The notes under the pieces: model-generated
The model's database searches: none
What the model saw: only the letters and a program-made list of their open reading frames with translations
What the model was told of the DNA's origin: nothing
Shown here: one piece after another, positions 1 through 5,164 of the stretch
Layout: the number at the start of each line of letters is the position of its first letter
How positions within the stretch are numbered: position 1 is the stretch's first letter
Source: Burkholderiales bacterium
GTDB taxonomy: Bacteria > Pseudomonadota > Gammaproteobacteria > Burkholderiales > Burkholderiaceae
Length of the DNA stretch: 5,164 nucleotides
Direction: 5' to 3'
Assembly (NCBI GenBank): GCA_903643055.1
Contig: CAHJWV010000122.1
Span: 1 to 5,164, forward strand
Translations under genes and position numbers: made by a program

Positions 1-329
1 ACCTGCGCCAATTGGCCGCCGAAGAGCTGAAGATCGATCGCAGCTTCGTGCTTGATCTGGAAACCAGCCCCGATGCCCGCGCGATCGTCGATGCGGTCGT
101 CAAGCTGGCACAGGCTTTGGGCCTGAAGGTGGTGGCCGAAGGTGTCGAAACCGAACAGCAGCAGGAGATCCTGCGCCGGCTCGGCTGCAATGAGCTGCAG
201 GGTTATCTTTTTGCCAAGCCGATGCCGGCCAAGGCGCTGGCGCTGTGGGCAATGGAAGATGAAGGCCCGCGCGCGCTGGACTTCCGCCCCTCGTTGTTTG
301 GCGACACCTTGCCGCAAAGCATGGCCTGA
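1..329 (+). CDS. EAL-domain protein, C-terminal fragment (probable c-di-GMP phosphodiesterase)
   Basis: This is the 3' end of a gene that begins before the window; the reading frame runs from base 3 and 108 residues are visible. EAL domains hydrolyse cyclic-di-GMP to pGpG in the cytoplasm. Three late EAL signatures are present in order. LKIDRSFV, at visible residues 9-16, contains the conserved catalytic-site lysine K10. AEGVET, at 45-50, contains the conserved glutamates. QGYLFAKPMP, at 66-75, is the usual end of the domain. About 33 residues follow with no further recognisable domain. The EAL motif itself and the DDFG metal-binding segment are upstream and unseen, so activity cannot be judged. 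Proteins ending this way often also carry GGDEF, PAS or membrane segments N-terminally, but none can be seen here. The gene runs in the same direction as the following metH part 1, with a 61-base gap and no clear terminator. Confidence 0.93.
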   Translation, partial: LRQLAAEELKIDRSFVLDLETSPDARAIVDAVVKLAQALGLKVVAEGVETEQQQEILRRLGCNELQGYLFAKPMPAKALALWAMEDEGPRALDFRPSLFGDTLPQSMA

Positions 330-378
330 GCGCCGGTGCGGGCCAGCTTTTCGAGCGACCGGGGCTTGACACGCTTTC

Positions 379-384
379 TACAAT
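379..384 (+). promoter_or_regulatory. Possible -10 element for metH part 1 (leaderless-type start)
   Basis: TACAAT differs from the TATAAT consensus at one position and ends 6 bases before the ATG at 391. Transcription from it would begin at or next to the start codon. No good -35 lies 16-18 bases upstream; the best match there (GCGACC, about 355-360) keeps only three of six bases. A perfect TTGACA at 366-371 is only 7 bases from this -10, too close to pair with it. No Shine-Dalgarno sequence precedes the ATG, which fits a leaderless or near-leaderless message. This is inference from sequence only. Confidence 0.35.
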
Positions 385-390
385 GAACGG

Positions 391-1440
391 ATGAACGCAC
401 CTGCCTACACCCGCGCCGCCGCACTGCCCGAGATCCTGAAAAAACGCATCGCCATTCTCGATGGCGCGATGGGCACGATGATCCAGCGCTACAAGCTGGG
501 TGAGGCTGATTACCGTGGTGAGCGCTTCAAAGATCACCCGAAAGACCTGAAGGGCAACAACGAACTTCTGCAGTTCACCCGCCCTGATGTGATCAGCGAA
601 ATTCACGAGCAGTACCTGGCTGCCGGCGCCGACCTGATCGAGACCAACACCTTCGGTGCGACCAGCGTCGCCCAGGAAGACTACGGCCTGGCCGAGCTGG
701 CCTATGAGATGAACGTGGTAGCCGCCCGCTTGGCGCGTGAAGCCTGCGACAAGTACAGCACGCCCGACAAGCCGCGCTATGTGGCCGGCGCCCTGGGCCC
801 GACGCCGCGCACCGCGAGCATCAGCCCCGACGTTAACGACCCTGCCGCGCGCAATGTCAGCTTCGATGAACTGAAAGACGCCTATTACCAGCAGGGCAAA
901 GCCTTGCTGGAAGGCGGCAGCGATGTGTTCCTGGTCGAGACCATCTTCGACACGCTGAATGCGAAGGCCGCGATCTTCGCGCTCGATGAATTGATGGAAG
1001 ACACCGGCGAGCGCCTGCCAGTGATCATCTCCGGCACGGTGACCGACGCATCAGGCCGCATCCTGTCGGGCCAGACGGTCAGCGCGTTCTGGCACAGCGT
1101 GCGCCATGCACGGCCTTTGGCCGTGGGCCTGAACTGCGCGCTTGGCGCAGCGCTGATGCGGCCTTACATCGAAGAGCTGCACAAGGTCGCGGGCGACACC
1201 TTCATCAGCTGTTATCCCAACGCCGGTTTGCCGAATCCGATGAGCGAAACCGGCTTCGACGAAACCCCGGAGATCACCGGCAGCCTGGTCGAAGAATTCG
1301 CTAAGGCAGGCTTTCTGAACATTGCTGGGGGCTGCTGCGGCACGACGCCGGATCACATCGCCGAAATCGCGCGCCGCGTCAGCGCCTATCGGCCGCGCGC
1401 GCGGCACGATCCTTTGTTCAGTGGATGGGTTGCGGCTTGA
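391..1440 (+). CDS. metH: Methionine synthase, homocysteine-binding subunit (split MetH, part 1)
   Basis: This 349-residue protein matches the first domain of cobalamin-dependent methionine synthase (about residues 1-325 of the 1227-residue E. coli MetH), which binds zinc and activates homocysteine for methylation. The N-terminal signature [10 protein letters not shown] (residues 23-32) opens the barrel, and ETNTFGAT and [10 protein letters not shown] follow. The three zinc-ligand cysteines are present: C249 in GLNCALG, and C315 and C316 in [10 protein letters not shown]. They correspond to C247, C310 and C311 of E. coli MetH. The protein ends 33 residues after the last cysteine, so it lacks the folate, cobalamin and reactivation domains; these are encoded by the separate gene starting at 3735. 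The ATG at 391 gives the normal N-terminus, and no other start lies close upstream in frame. No Shine-Dalgarno sequence is visible. A betaine- or S-methylmethionine-dependent methyltransferase is a less likely alternative, given the matching second half nearby. Confidence 0.95.
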   Translation: MNAPAYTRAAALPEILKKRIAILDGAMGTMIQRYKLGEADYRGERFKDHPKDLKGNNELLQFTRPDVISEIHEQYLAAGADLIETNTFGATSVAQEDYGLAELAYEMNVVAARLAREACDKYSTPDKPRYVAGALGPTPRTASISPDVNDPAARNVSFDELKDAYYQQGKALLEGGSDVFLVETIFDTLNAKAAIFALDELMEDTGERLPVIISGTVTDASGRILSGQTVSAFWHSVRHARPLAVGLNCALGAALMRPYIEELHKVAGDTFISCYPNAGLPNPMSETGFDETPEITGSLVEEFAKAGFLNIAGGCCGTTPDHIAEIARRVSAYRPRARHDPLFSGWVAA

Positions 1441-1458
1441 GTTGAGGAGCTCGGGTTG

Positions 1459-1477
1459 ACGATGGCATCGCCATCGT
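1459..1477. terminator. Small hairpin between convergent genes, possible weak terminator
   Basis: ACGATGGC (1459-1466) and GCCATCGT (1470-1477) form a perfect 8-bp stem around a 3-base loop. It begins 19 bases after the metH part 1 stop codon and lies 50 bases beyond the stop codon of the convergent HD-GYP-like gene. No T-run follows on either strand, so it is not a classic intrinsic terminator. A second, looser dyad (GACGCC 1497-1502 with GGCGTC 1512-1517) lies nearer the minus-strand gene. The rest of this 86-base gap shows no gene. Confidence 0.3.
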
Positions 1478-1526
1478 GACCTTGCACCAGCATGGCGACG
1501 CCACTCAACGCGGCGTCAGGATGGGG

Positions 1527-2735
1527 TCAAGCCAGCTTCAGCAGCTTTTCCATGTTCAGCCGCACCTTCACTTCGCTCGGCGCGATGCCGCTAGCAACGT
1601 CATGTGGGCGCAGCCGGGTGTCGCGCACCGTGGGTTCGACCAGCGGCGTACCGCTGCGCCCGACCAAGCTCGCCACCCTCGGTGCCTTTGCATGCGCGCC
1701 ACGGCGCAGCACCACGGCCAGCTCGCCACTCGTCAGGCGCACATAGCTGCCCGGCGGGTAGATACCTGTGGCCTGGATCAATGCCGTGCCGGCTTCATCA
1801 GCCTGATGGTTTTCATCCAGATAAGCGGCTTTCACCGCCTCGGATGCGTTCATCGCCGGGCGCAGCTTGCGCATGCTCAGGCGGGCCGAAAAGATGTCGG
1901 CGCGGTGCAACAGGCGGGCCAGTTGCTGGCCAGGCGCCTGCACGGCCAGCGGGCCGGCGCCTGTGGTGTGGTGATGGGCCACGGCATGCAGCCAAAACTC
2001 GTCGCTGATCCCGGATTCACGCAGGCAGATCGCGGCGCGCTCGGCATGGGCATCGATGCGGGCGCGCTGTTCAGCGCTCGGCGGCGTGTCCTGGCGAGCC
2101 AACTGATCCTGCAACGCGGTCATCGAGATGTTCATCGTCAACGCCGCGCAGCGCAGCGATTGGCGCCACGCCGGCGTGAAGGTCGGCAACTGACGGCTGG
2201 CCAGCTCGCCCAGCACCGCGACCAGCAAAGCGTGCGTGACACTGTAATGGCGAGCGTCGCTGGTGATGGCTTGCACCAGCAGCAGCATCAACATGTCGGC
2301 GTCGTCATCGATCAGCGCGAGCAGGTCTTGCTGAAGCTGATCGAGCCGGGCCGCGAAGTCTTGCGGTGGCGGGTCACGCAGCAACATGCTCAGCCGCATC
2401 TGCAGGTTGCCGCTAGTCACCAAGAGCGATTCTTCGGCTTTCCGCGCGACACCGTTCGGGCCGATCGACGAGCCGTCCGGCTGCGCCTCGGCCATGCGGC
2501 CCAGCATGGTGTTCTTGCGCAGCAGGTTGTCGAGCTTGCCGGCCATCGCGCGGCGAATCAGCTCGCCGTCACGCTCATCGACAAACAGCTCTCGCGAAAC
2601 CAGGCGTTGGCGCTGTTCTTCCGTGGCCAGCACCACACCCTTGGCGATCAGCAGATGGCCCGTCGAATCGCGCACCGAGACCGGGGTCGGCTGACCGGTA
2701 CGCAGGATTTCGGGGGGAAGTTGGATGACTTGCAT
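1527..2735 (-). CDS. Degenerate HD-GYP-like domain protein
   Basis: This 402-residue soluble protein has no signal peptide or membrane segment. Its N-terminal part (about 1-60) resembles the small domain often preceding HD-GYP domains (MQVIQLPPEI, then TGHLLIAKGVVL). Residues about 160-345 follow the HD-GYP pattern in order. These are a helix with YSVTHALLVAVL (H168), the helix that normally carries the HD pair, H230 in AHAERA, H254-H256 in AVAHHH, D280 in RADIFSA, and GIYPPGSYVRLTSGELAVV (324-342). HD-GYP enzymes hydrolyse cyclic-di-GMP with a metal centre. Here the expected HDIGK segment reads MNISM (201-205), so the metal-binding His-Asp is lost. The downstream DGSGYP motif is also replaced (TTGAGPLA). 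I infer a non-catalytic, perhaps ligand-binding or scaffolding, protein. The start is supported by the family-like N-terminus, but no Shine-Dalgarno sequence is present and a strong hairpin lies 7 bases upstream. The gene is downstream of the OmpA-family gene on the same strand (84-base gap) and converges on metH part 1. Confidence 0.85.
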   Translation of the reverse strand: MQVIQLPPEILRTGQPTPVSVRDSTGHLLIAKGVVLATEEQRQRLVSRELFVDERDGELIRRAMAGKLDNLLRKNTMLGRMAEAQPDGSSIGPNGVARKAEESLLVTSGNLQMRLSMLLRDPPPQDFAARLDQLQQDLLALIDDDADMLMLLLVQAITSDARHYSVTHALLVAVLGELASRQLPTFTPAWRQSLRCAALTMNISMTALQDQLARQDTPPSAEQRARIDAHAERAAICLRESGISDEFWLHAVAHHHTTGAGPLAVQAPGQQLARLLHRADIFSARLSMRKLRPAMNASEAVKAAYLDENHQADEAGTALIQATGIYPPGSYVRLTSGELAVVLRRGAHAKAPRVASLVGRSGTPLVEPTVRDTRLRPHDVASGIAPSEVKVRLNMEKLLKLA

Positions 2736-2742
2736 GGCGGGC

Positions 2743-2778
2743 GATTCAGGGTGCCCGAAGGAGCGGGCACCCTGAATC
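2743..2778. repeat. Perfect 15-bp inverted repeat (strong hairpin) before the HD-GYP-like gene
   Basis: Bases 2743-2757 and 2764-2778 are exact reverse complements, separated by a 6-base loop (AAGGAG on plus, CTCCTT on minus). Read on the plus strand, the stem is followed after AG by TTTT (2781-2784), giving the shape of an intrinsic terminator. Read on the minus strand, the direction of both neighbouring genes, no T-run follows. Instead the ATG at 2735 comes 7 bases later. It could end the OmpA-gene transcript, act as a leader hairpin for the HD-GYP-like gene, or stop antisense transcription coming from metH part 1. The structure is certain and its role is not. Confidence 0.85.
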
Positions 2779-2819
2779 AGTTTTCGGCCCGGCCGATGCA
2801 GACTTGAATCGTTACGAGT

Positions 2820-3461
2820 CTATTTGGCGGATTGAGCGCCTACTTTTGCTTTTTCGCCAATCAAAATTTCAACACGTCGGTTGCTGGCGCGGCCGGCTTC
2901 GTCGTCATTGCTGGCCAACGGATCACGGGAGCCCCGCCCCGCCACTGCAAAGCGCACCGGTGACATGCCGCGCGCCACCAGCCAATCGCGTGCGCTGGCA
3001 GCGCGATCGAGCGACAAGGCATCGTTGGCGGCGACAGCACCCTTGGAGTCGGTATGGCCGACGATGCGCAAGTCGGCTGTCGGGAAACCGCGCAGCGCGA
3101 CGACGATCTTGTCGAGCAGGCCGGTGGCCACCGGCTTCAGCTTCACGCGGTTCGGCTCGAAAGCCAAGTCGCCCGGCAAAGTGATCCAGATGCGCTCGTC
3201 GGTGGTCTTCGACACCGTCGCGCCCGAGCCCTGCAAGGCGCTGCGCAACTGGCTTTCGGCCTCTTCCATCTGTGGCGACCAGGCACGCGTGCCCGGCTTG
3301 CTGTCGCCATACACCGGCCCCGGCGCCGAGCCGGGTACGGCCACCGCGGGTGCTGGCGCCGGAACGACCTTGGGCGGCGCAGAAGCGCATGCGCTCAGCA
3401 GGGCCAGCACGGCCACGCCAAGCGACGCGGGGAAGATGGAGCGGGAGGGCAAAAACTTCAC
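2820..3461 (-). CDS. OmpA-family outer-membrane lipoprotein, peptidoglycan-binding
   Basis: This 213-residue protein anchors the outer membrane to the cell wall. Residues 1-24 form a lipoprotein signal peptide with K2 and R7, a hydrophobic core, and the lipobox LSAC giving lipidated C25. A26 at the +2 position, rather than Asp, predicts outer-membrane sorting. A Pro/Ala-rich linker (about 27-58) follows. The OmpA C-terminal domain covers about 95-203, with VGHTDSKG (134-141), LSLDRAASAR (149-158), GRGSRDPLASN (175-185) and GRASNRRVEI (190-199). D138 and R153 match the conserved Asp/Arg pair that binds diaminopimelate in this fold, with the usual 15-residue spacing. The GTG at 3461 was chosen because AGGGA lies 7 bases upstream and the signal peptide starts correctly there. 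The frame is open far upstream, but that extension is antisense to metH. The family is Pal- or YiaD-like; no TolB or TolA gene neighbours it, so it should not be called Pal. Confidence 0.92.
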   Translation of the reverse strand: MKFLPSRSIFPASLGVAVLALLSACASAPPKVVPAPAPAVAVPGSAPGPVYGDSKPGTRAWSPQMEEAESQLRSALQGSGATVSKTTDERIWITLPGDLAFEPNRVKLKPVATGLLDKIVVALRGFPTADLRIVGHTDSKGAVAANDALSLDRAASARDWLVARGMSPVRFAVAGRGSRDPLASNDDEAGRASNRRVEILIGEKAKVGAQSAK

Positions 3462-3468
3462 GGACAAT

Positions 3469-3473
3469 TCCCT
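3469..3473 (-). promoter_or_regulatory. Ribosome binding site that decides the OmpA-family start
   Basis: On the minus strand AGGGA, within AAAGGGAA, lies 7 bases before the GTG at 3461. A TTG two codons upstream is in frame but abuts the Shine-Dalgarno sequence and is too close to be used. This choice gives a clean lipoprotein signal peptide. Confidence 0.75.
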
Positions 3474-3586
3474 TTGAGGACGGGTCTTTGAAGACGGTGA
3501 AAGGCAGAGGAAAGGTGAACCCAGGCATACGAGCATGCCGCATCGGGCCGACCCGGGGTTGTAACCGACTTCGGCCCGGTCAACCC

Positions 3587-3606
3587 GCTGGCATAAAATC
3601 GCCAGC
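3587..3606 (+). promoter_or_regulatory. Probable promoter of metH part 2, -10 hexamer inside a dyad
   Basis: TAAAAT (3594-3599) differs from TATAAT at one base. Initiation 5-7 bases downstream would fall at 3604-3606, exactly where the first pairing strand of the riboswitch aptamer begins. That coincidence supports the promoter call. The expected -35 region (about 3570-3576) has no good match to TTGACA, which suggests a weak or assisted promoter. The hexamer sits in the 8-base spacer of a perfect 6-bp dyad, GCTGGC (3587-3592) and GCCAGC (3601-3606). This could be a protein-binding site overlapping the promoter, or chance overlap with the aptamer's first stem. Confidence 0.55.
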
Positions 3607-3674
3607 TTCCAAGGAGCGTTGCGACGGCGTCTTTCACAGAATGCCGCCAGGCTTGGAAGCTCGCAACCACGCTC
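3604..3674 (+). ncRNA. SAH (S-adenosylhomocysteine) riboswitch aptamer
   Basis: The layout matches the SAH riboswitch family found upstream of ahcY and metH in Proteobacteria. P1 pairs 3604-3613 (AGCTTCCAAG) with 3652-3661 (CTTGGAAGCT), a perfect 10 bp. The conserved run AAGGAGCGTTGCGAC (3611-3625) follows family sequence, in which GAGGAGCG plus YTGCRAC is typical. An internal stem pairs 3625-3630 with 3641-3646 around a 10-base loop. The conserved CCAGGCTTGG (3647-3656) closes the core. The pseudoknot pairs GAGCG (3614-3618) with CGCTC (3670-3674), as in the family. In this family SAH binding raises expression, so that SAH and homocysteine are consumed. The extra hairpin often found between P1 and the pseudoknot strand is absent; only 8 unpaired bases (3662-3669) lie there. 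The 3' strand reads AACCACGCTC rather than the more usual AACGGCGCTC. The aptamer ends 60 bases before the metH part 2 start. Recognition is from memory of the family, without a covariance search. Confidence 0.88.
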
Positions 3675-3689
3675 GTCCCTGCATGCCAT

Positions 3690-3722
3690 GCATGCGTTGC
3701 GGATGAGCCCCGCAGCGCATGC
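3690..3722 (+). promoter_or_regulatory. Expression-platform hairpin of the SAH riboswitch
   Basis: Bases 3690-3702 pair with 3710-3722 over 13 bp with one U-G wobble (3697/3715), around a 7-base loop. The hairpin ends 12 bases before the ATG at 3735. There is no U-run after it, so control of translation, or of Rho access, is more likely than simple intrinsic termination. Only a weak Shine-Dalgarno-like sequence (CGAG, 3723-3726) lies between the hairpin and the start codon. The 5' arm contains GCGTTGCG (3694-3701), an exact copy of aptamer bases 3616-3623, so the 3' arm could pair with either copy. The structure is seen directly; the switching role is inferred. Confidence 0.6.
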
Positions 3723-3734
3723 CGAGTACCCGCC

Positions 3735-5164
3735 ATGACTGCGTCTGACACCCCTTTGATCGCCCCTGTTCCTCCGATGAAACTTTCGGGCCTGGAGCCA
3801 GTGCTGATCGGCGAAGGCAGCCTGTTCGTCAACATCGGCGAACGCACCAACGTGACTGGCTCGAAAGCCTTCGCCCGGATGATCCTGAACGGCGAGTTCG
3901 AAAAAGCGCTGAGCGTGGCCCGCCAGCAGGTGGAGAACGGCGCTCAGGTGATCGACGTCAACATGGACGAGGCGATGCTCGACAGCAAGACCTCGATGGT
4001 CCGCTTCCTGAACCTGATCGCCAGCGAGCCCGAGATCGCGCGCGTGCCGATCATGATCGACAGTTCGAAATGGGAGGTGATCGAAGCCGGCCTGAAATGC
4101 ATTCAAGGCAAAGGCATCGTCAACTCGATCTCGATGAAGGAAGGCCTGGCACCGTTCAAGCACCAGGCCAAGCTGATCCGCCGTTATGGCGCCGCCGCCG
4201 TCGTGATGGCCTTCGATGAAAAAGGCCAGGCCGACACCTACGCGCGCAAGGTCGAGATCTGCGAACGGGCCTACCGCATCCTGGTCGACGAGATCGGCTT
4301 CCCGCCCGAAGACATCATCTTCGACCCCAACATCTTCGCGATCGCCACCGGCATCGAAGAACACGACAACTACGCTGTTGACTTCATCGAAGCCACGCAC
4401 TGGATCAAGCACAACCTGCCGGGGGCGAAGGTCAGCGGCGGTGTATCGAACGTCAGCTTCAGCTTCCGTGGCAACGACCCGATGCGCGAAGCGATTCACA
4501 CCGTGTTTCTGTACCACGCGATCAAGGCAGGCATGGACATGGGCATCGTCAACGCCGGCATGGTCGGTGTCTATGACGACCTCGACCCGGTGCTGCGCGA
4601 GCGCGTCGAAGACGTGGTGCTGAATCGCAAGCCGGTCTACAAAAACGGCGAAGCCGAACTGACACCGAGCGAACGGCTGATCGAGATCGCCGAGACCGCC
4701 AAGGGCGCAGCGAAAGACGACAGCGCCAAGTTCGCATGGCGTGCCAAGCCCGTGCGCGAACGGCTGAGCCATGCGCTCGTTCATGGCATCAACGACTTCA
4801 TTACCGAAGACACCGAAGAGGTCTACCAGCAGATCCGCGCCGAAGGCGGCCGCCCCTTGCATGTGATCGAAGGCCCGTTGATGGACGGCATGAACGTCGT
4901 CGGTGATCTGTTCGGCCAGGGCAAGATGTTCCTGCCGCAAGTGGTGAAGAGCGCGCGCGTGATGAAGCAGGCCGTGGCCCACCTGCTGCCTTACATCGAG
5001 GAAGAAAAACGCCTGTTGGTCGAAGGTGGCGGCGAAGCCAAAGCGAAGGGCAAGATCGTGATCGCCACGGTGAAGGGCGACGTGCATGACATCGGCAAGA
5101 ACATCGTCACCGTCGTGCTCCAGTGCAACAACTTCGAAGTCGTGAACATGGGCGTGATGGTGCC
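3735..5164 (+). CDS. metH: Methionine synthase, folate- and cobalamin-binding subunit (split MetH, part 2; cut by window end)
   Basis: This gene is open to the window end, with 476 residues visible. It corresponds to E. coli MetH from about residue 330 onward and transfers the methyl group from 5-methyltetrahydrofolate through cobalamin to homocysteine held by part 1. The pterin-binding barrel spans about 28-300: [12 protein letters not shown] (32-43), [18 protein letters not shown] (65-82), [11 protein letters not shown] (107-117), [15 protein letters not shown] (196-210) and [13 protein letters not shown] (234-246). The four-helix cobalamin cap follows, with [20 protein letters not shown] (379-398) and [15 protein letters not shown] (400-414). 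The cobalamin-binding domain begins near 440, with [11 protein letters not shown] (448-458). H451 is the axial cobalt ligand (H759 in E. coli), with D449 of the Asp-His relay. The adenosylmethionine-dependent reactivation domain should follow outside the window. The ATG at 3735 gives a short Pro-rich leader; an in-frame ATG at 3777 is a possible alternative. The gene is preceded by the SAH riboswitch candidate and diverges from the OmpA-family gene. Confidence 0.96.
   Translation, partial: MTASDTPLIAPVPPMKLSGLEPVLIGEGSLFVNIGERTNVTGSKAFARMILNGEFEKALSVARQQVENGAQVIDVNMDEAMLDSKTSMVRFLNLIASEPEIARVPIMIDSSKWEVIEAGLKCIQGKGIVNSISMKEGLAPFKHQAKLIRRYGAAAVVMAFDEKGQADTYARKVEICERAYRILVDEIGFPPEDIIFDPNIFAIATGIEEHDNYAVDFIEATHWIKHNLPGAKVSGGVSNVSFSFRGNDPMREAIHTVFLYHAIKAGMDMGIVNAGMVGVYDDLDPVLRERVEDVVLNRKPVYKNGEAELTPSERLIEIAETAKGAAKDDSAKFAWRAKPVRERLSHALVHGINDFITEDTEEVYQQIRAEGGRPLHVIEGPLMDGMNVVGDLFGQGKMFLPQVVKSARVMKQAVAHLLPYIEEEKRLLVEGGGEAKAKGKIVIATVKGDVHDIGKNIVTVVLQCNNFEVVNMGVMV

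Noticed and set aside
333..362. Terminator after the EAL gene (CCGGT 333-337 with ACCGG 358-362)
   Set aside because: The arms are only 5 bp with a 20-base loop and no T-run after the stem; this is easily chance in GC-rich DNA.
366..394. Perfect TTGACA (366-371) as the -35 of a metH part 1 promoter
   Set aside because: At the proper 17-base spacing the -10 would be GGATGA (389-394), which is a poor match and overlaps the start codon. The good -10-like TACAAT is only 7 bases away. It was also considered as a sigma-54 site, but the GG and GC elements do not fit.
1..2735. EAL fragment and HD-GYP-like gene as parts of one cyclic-di-GMP system
   Set aside because: They are on opposite strands, separated by metH part 1, and the HD-GYP-like protein lacks the catalytic pair. 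Proximity alone does not support a joint system.
1476..2807. 443-codon plus-strand open frame antisense to the HD-GYP-like gene
   Set aside because: Its product is rich in Gln, His and Arg with no recognisable domain, and it mirrors the codon bias of the minus-strand gene, which follows the HD-GYP family pattern in order. It is treated as a shadow.
3484..3495. Short dyad GTCTTTGAAGAC upstream of the OmpA-family gene
   Set aside because: The 5-bp arms with a 2-base centre are too short to claim as an operator without comparative support.
3565..3585. Minus-strand promoter for the OmpA-family gene using TTGACC and TACAAC
   Set aside because: The spacer is only 14 bases and both hexamers are imperfect, so I cannot support it. 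The gene's promoter remains unplaced within 3475-3600.
3462..5087. Long minus-strand open frame continuing upstream of the OmpA-family gene, antisense to metH part 2
   Set aside because: The plus strand here encodes unmistakable MetH with its catalytic motifs. The minus frame stays open only because of GC-rich codon bias, and its composition (many His, Asp and Val) is typical of an antisense shadow. The lipoprotein signal and Shine-Dalgarno sequence place the true start at 3461.

Overview
The window looks like chromosomal DNA from a GC-rich betaproteobacterium, most likely of the order Burkholderiales. This rests on the codon use, a methionine synthase split into two genes, and a candidate S-adenosylhomocysteine (SAH) riboswitch of the kind known upstream of metH and ahcY in that group. 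No mobile element, CRISPR array, tRNA or rRNA was seen. The genus is not determined.

Layout: (a) 1-329 (+) is the C-terminal end of an EAL-domain protein, probably a cyclic-di-GMP phosphodiesterase, whose start lies outside the window. (b) 391-1440 (+) is a stand-alone homocysteine-binding module of B12-dependent methionine synthase (MetH part 1), complete. (c) 1441-1526 is a short gap between convergent genes with one small hairpin. (d) 1527-2735 (-) is a 402-residue HD-GYP-like protein whose catalytic HD pair is replaced by Met-Asn. (e) 2736-2819 is an intergenic stretch dominated by a perfect 15-bp inverted repeat that ends 7 bases before the start codon of (d). (f) 2820-3461 (-) is an outer-membrane lipoprotein with a C-terminal OmpA peptidoglycan-binding domain. 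(g) 3462-3734 is the divergent control region. It holds the OmpA-gene ribosome binding site on the minus strand. On the plus strand it holds a -10-like promoter, the SAH riboswitch candidate and a 13-bp hairpin. (h) 3735 to beyond the window end (+) is MetH part 2, with the pterin, cobalamin-cap and cobalamin-binding domains.

How the genes fit together: parts (b) and (h) together rebuild one methionine synthase. Part 1 holds zinc and homocysteine. Part 2 holds methyltetrahydrofolate and cobalamin, and presumably the reactivation domain beyond the window. They are separated by about 2.3 kb carrying two genes on the opposite strand, so they cannot be a simple operon. Only part 2 has the riboswitch. 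SAH is the by-product of methylation and the source of homocysteine, so sensing SAH in front of metH closes the methyl cycle. The EAL fragment and the degenerate HD-GYP protein both belong to cyclic-di-GMP families, but nothing here shows that they work together.

The most interesting elements are the riboswitch with an expression-platform hairpin that repeats an aptamer segment, the unequal control of the two metH halves, and the large hairpin against the start codon of the HD-GYP-like gene.
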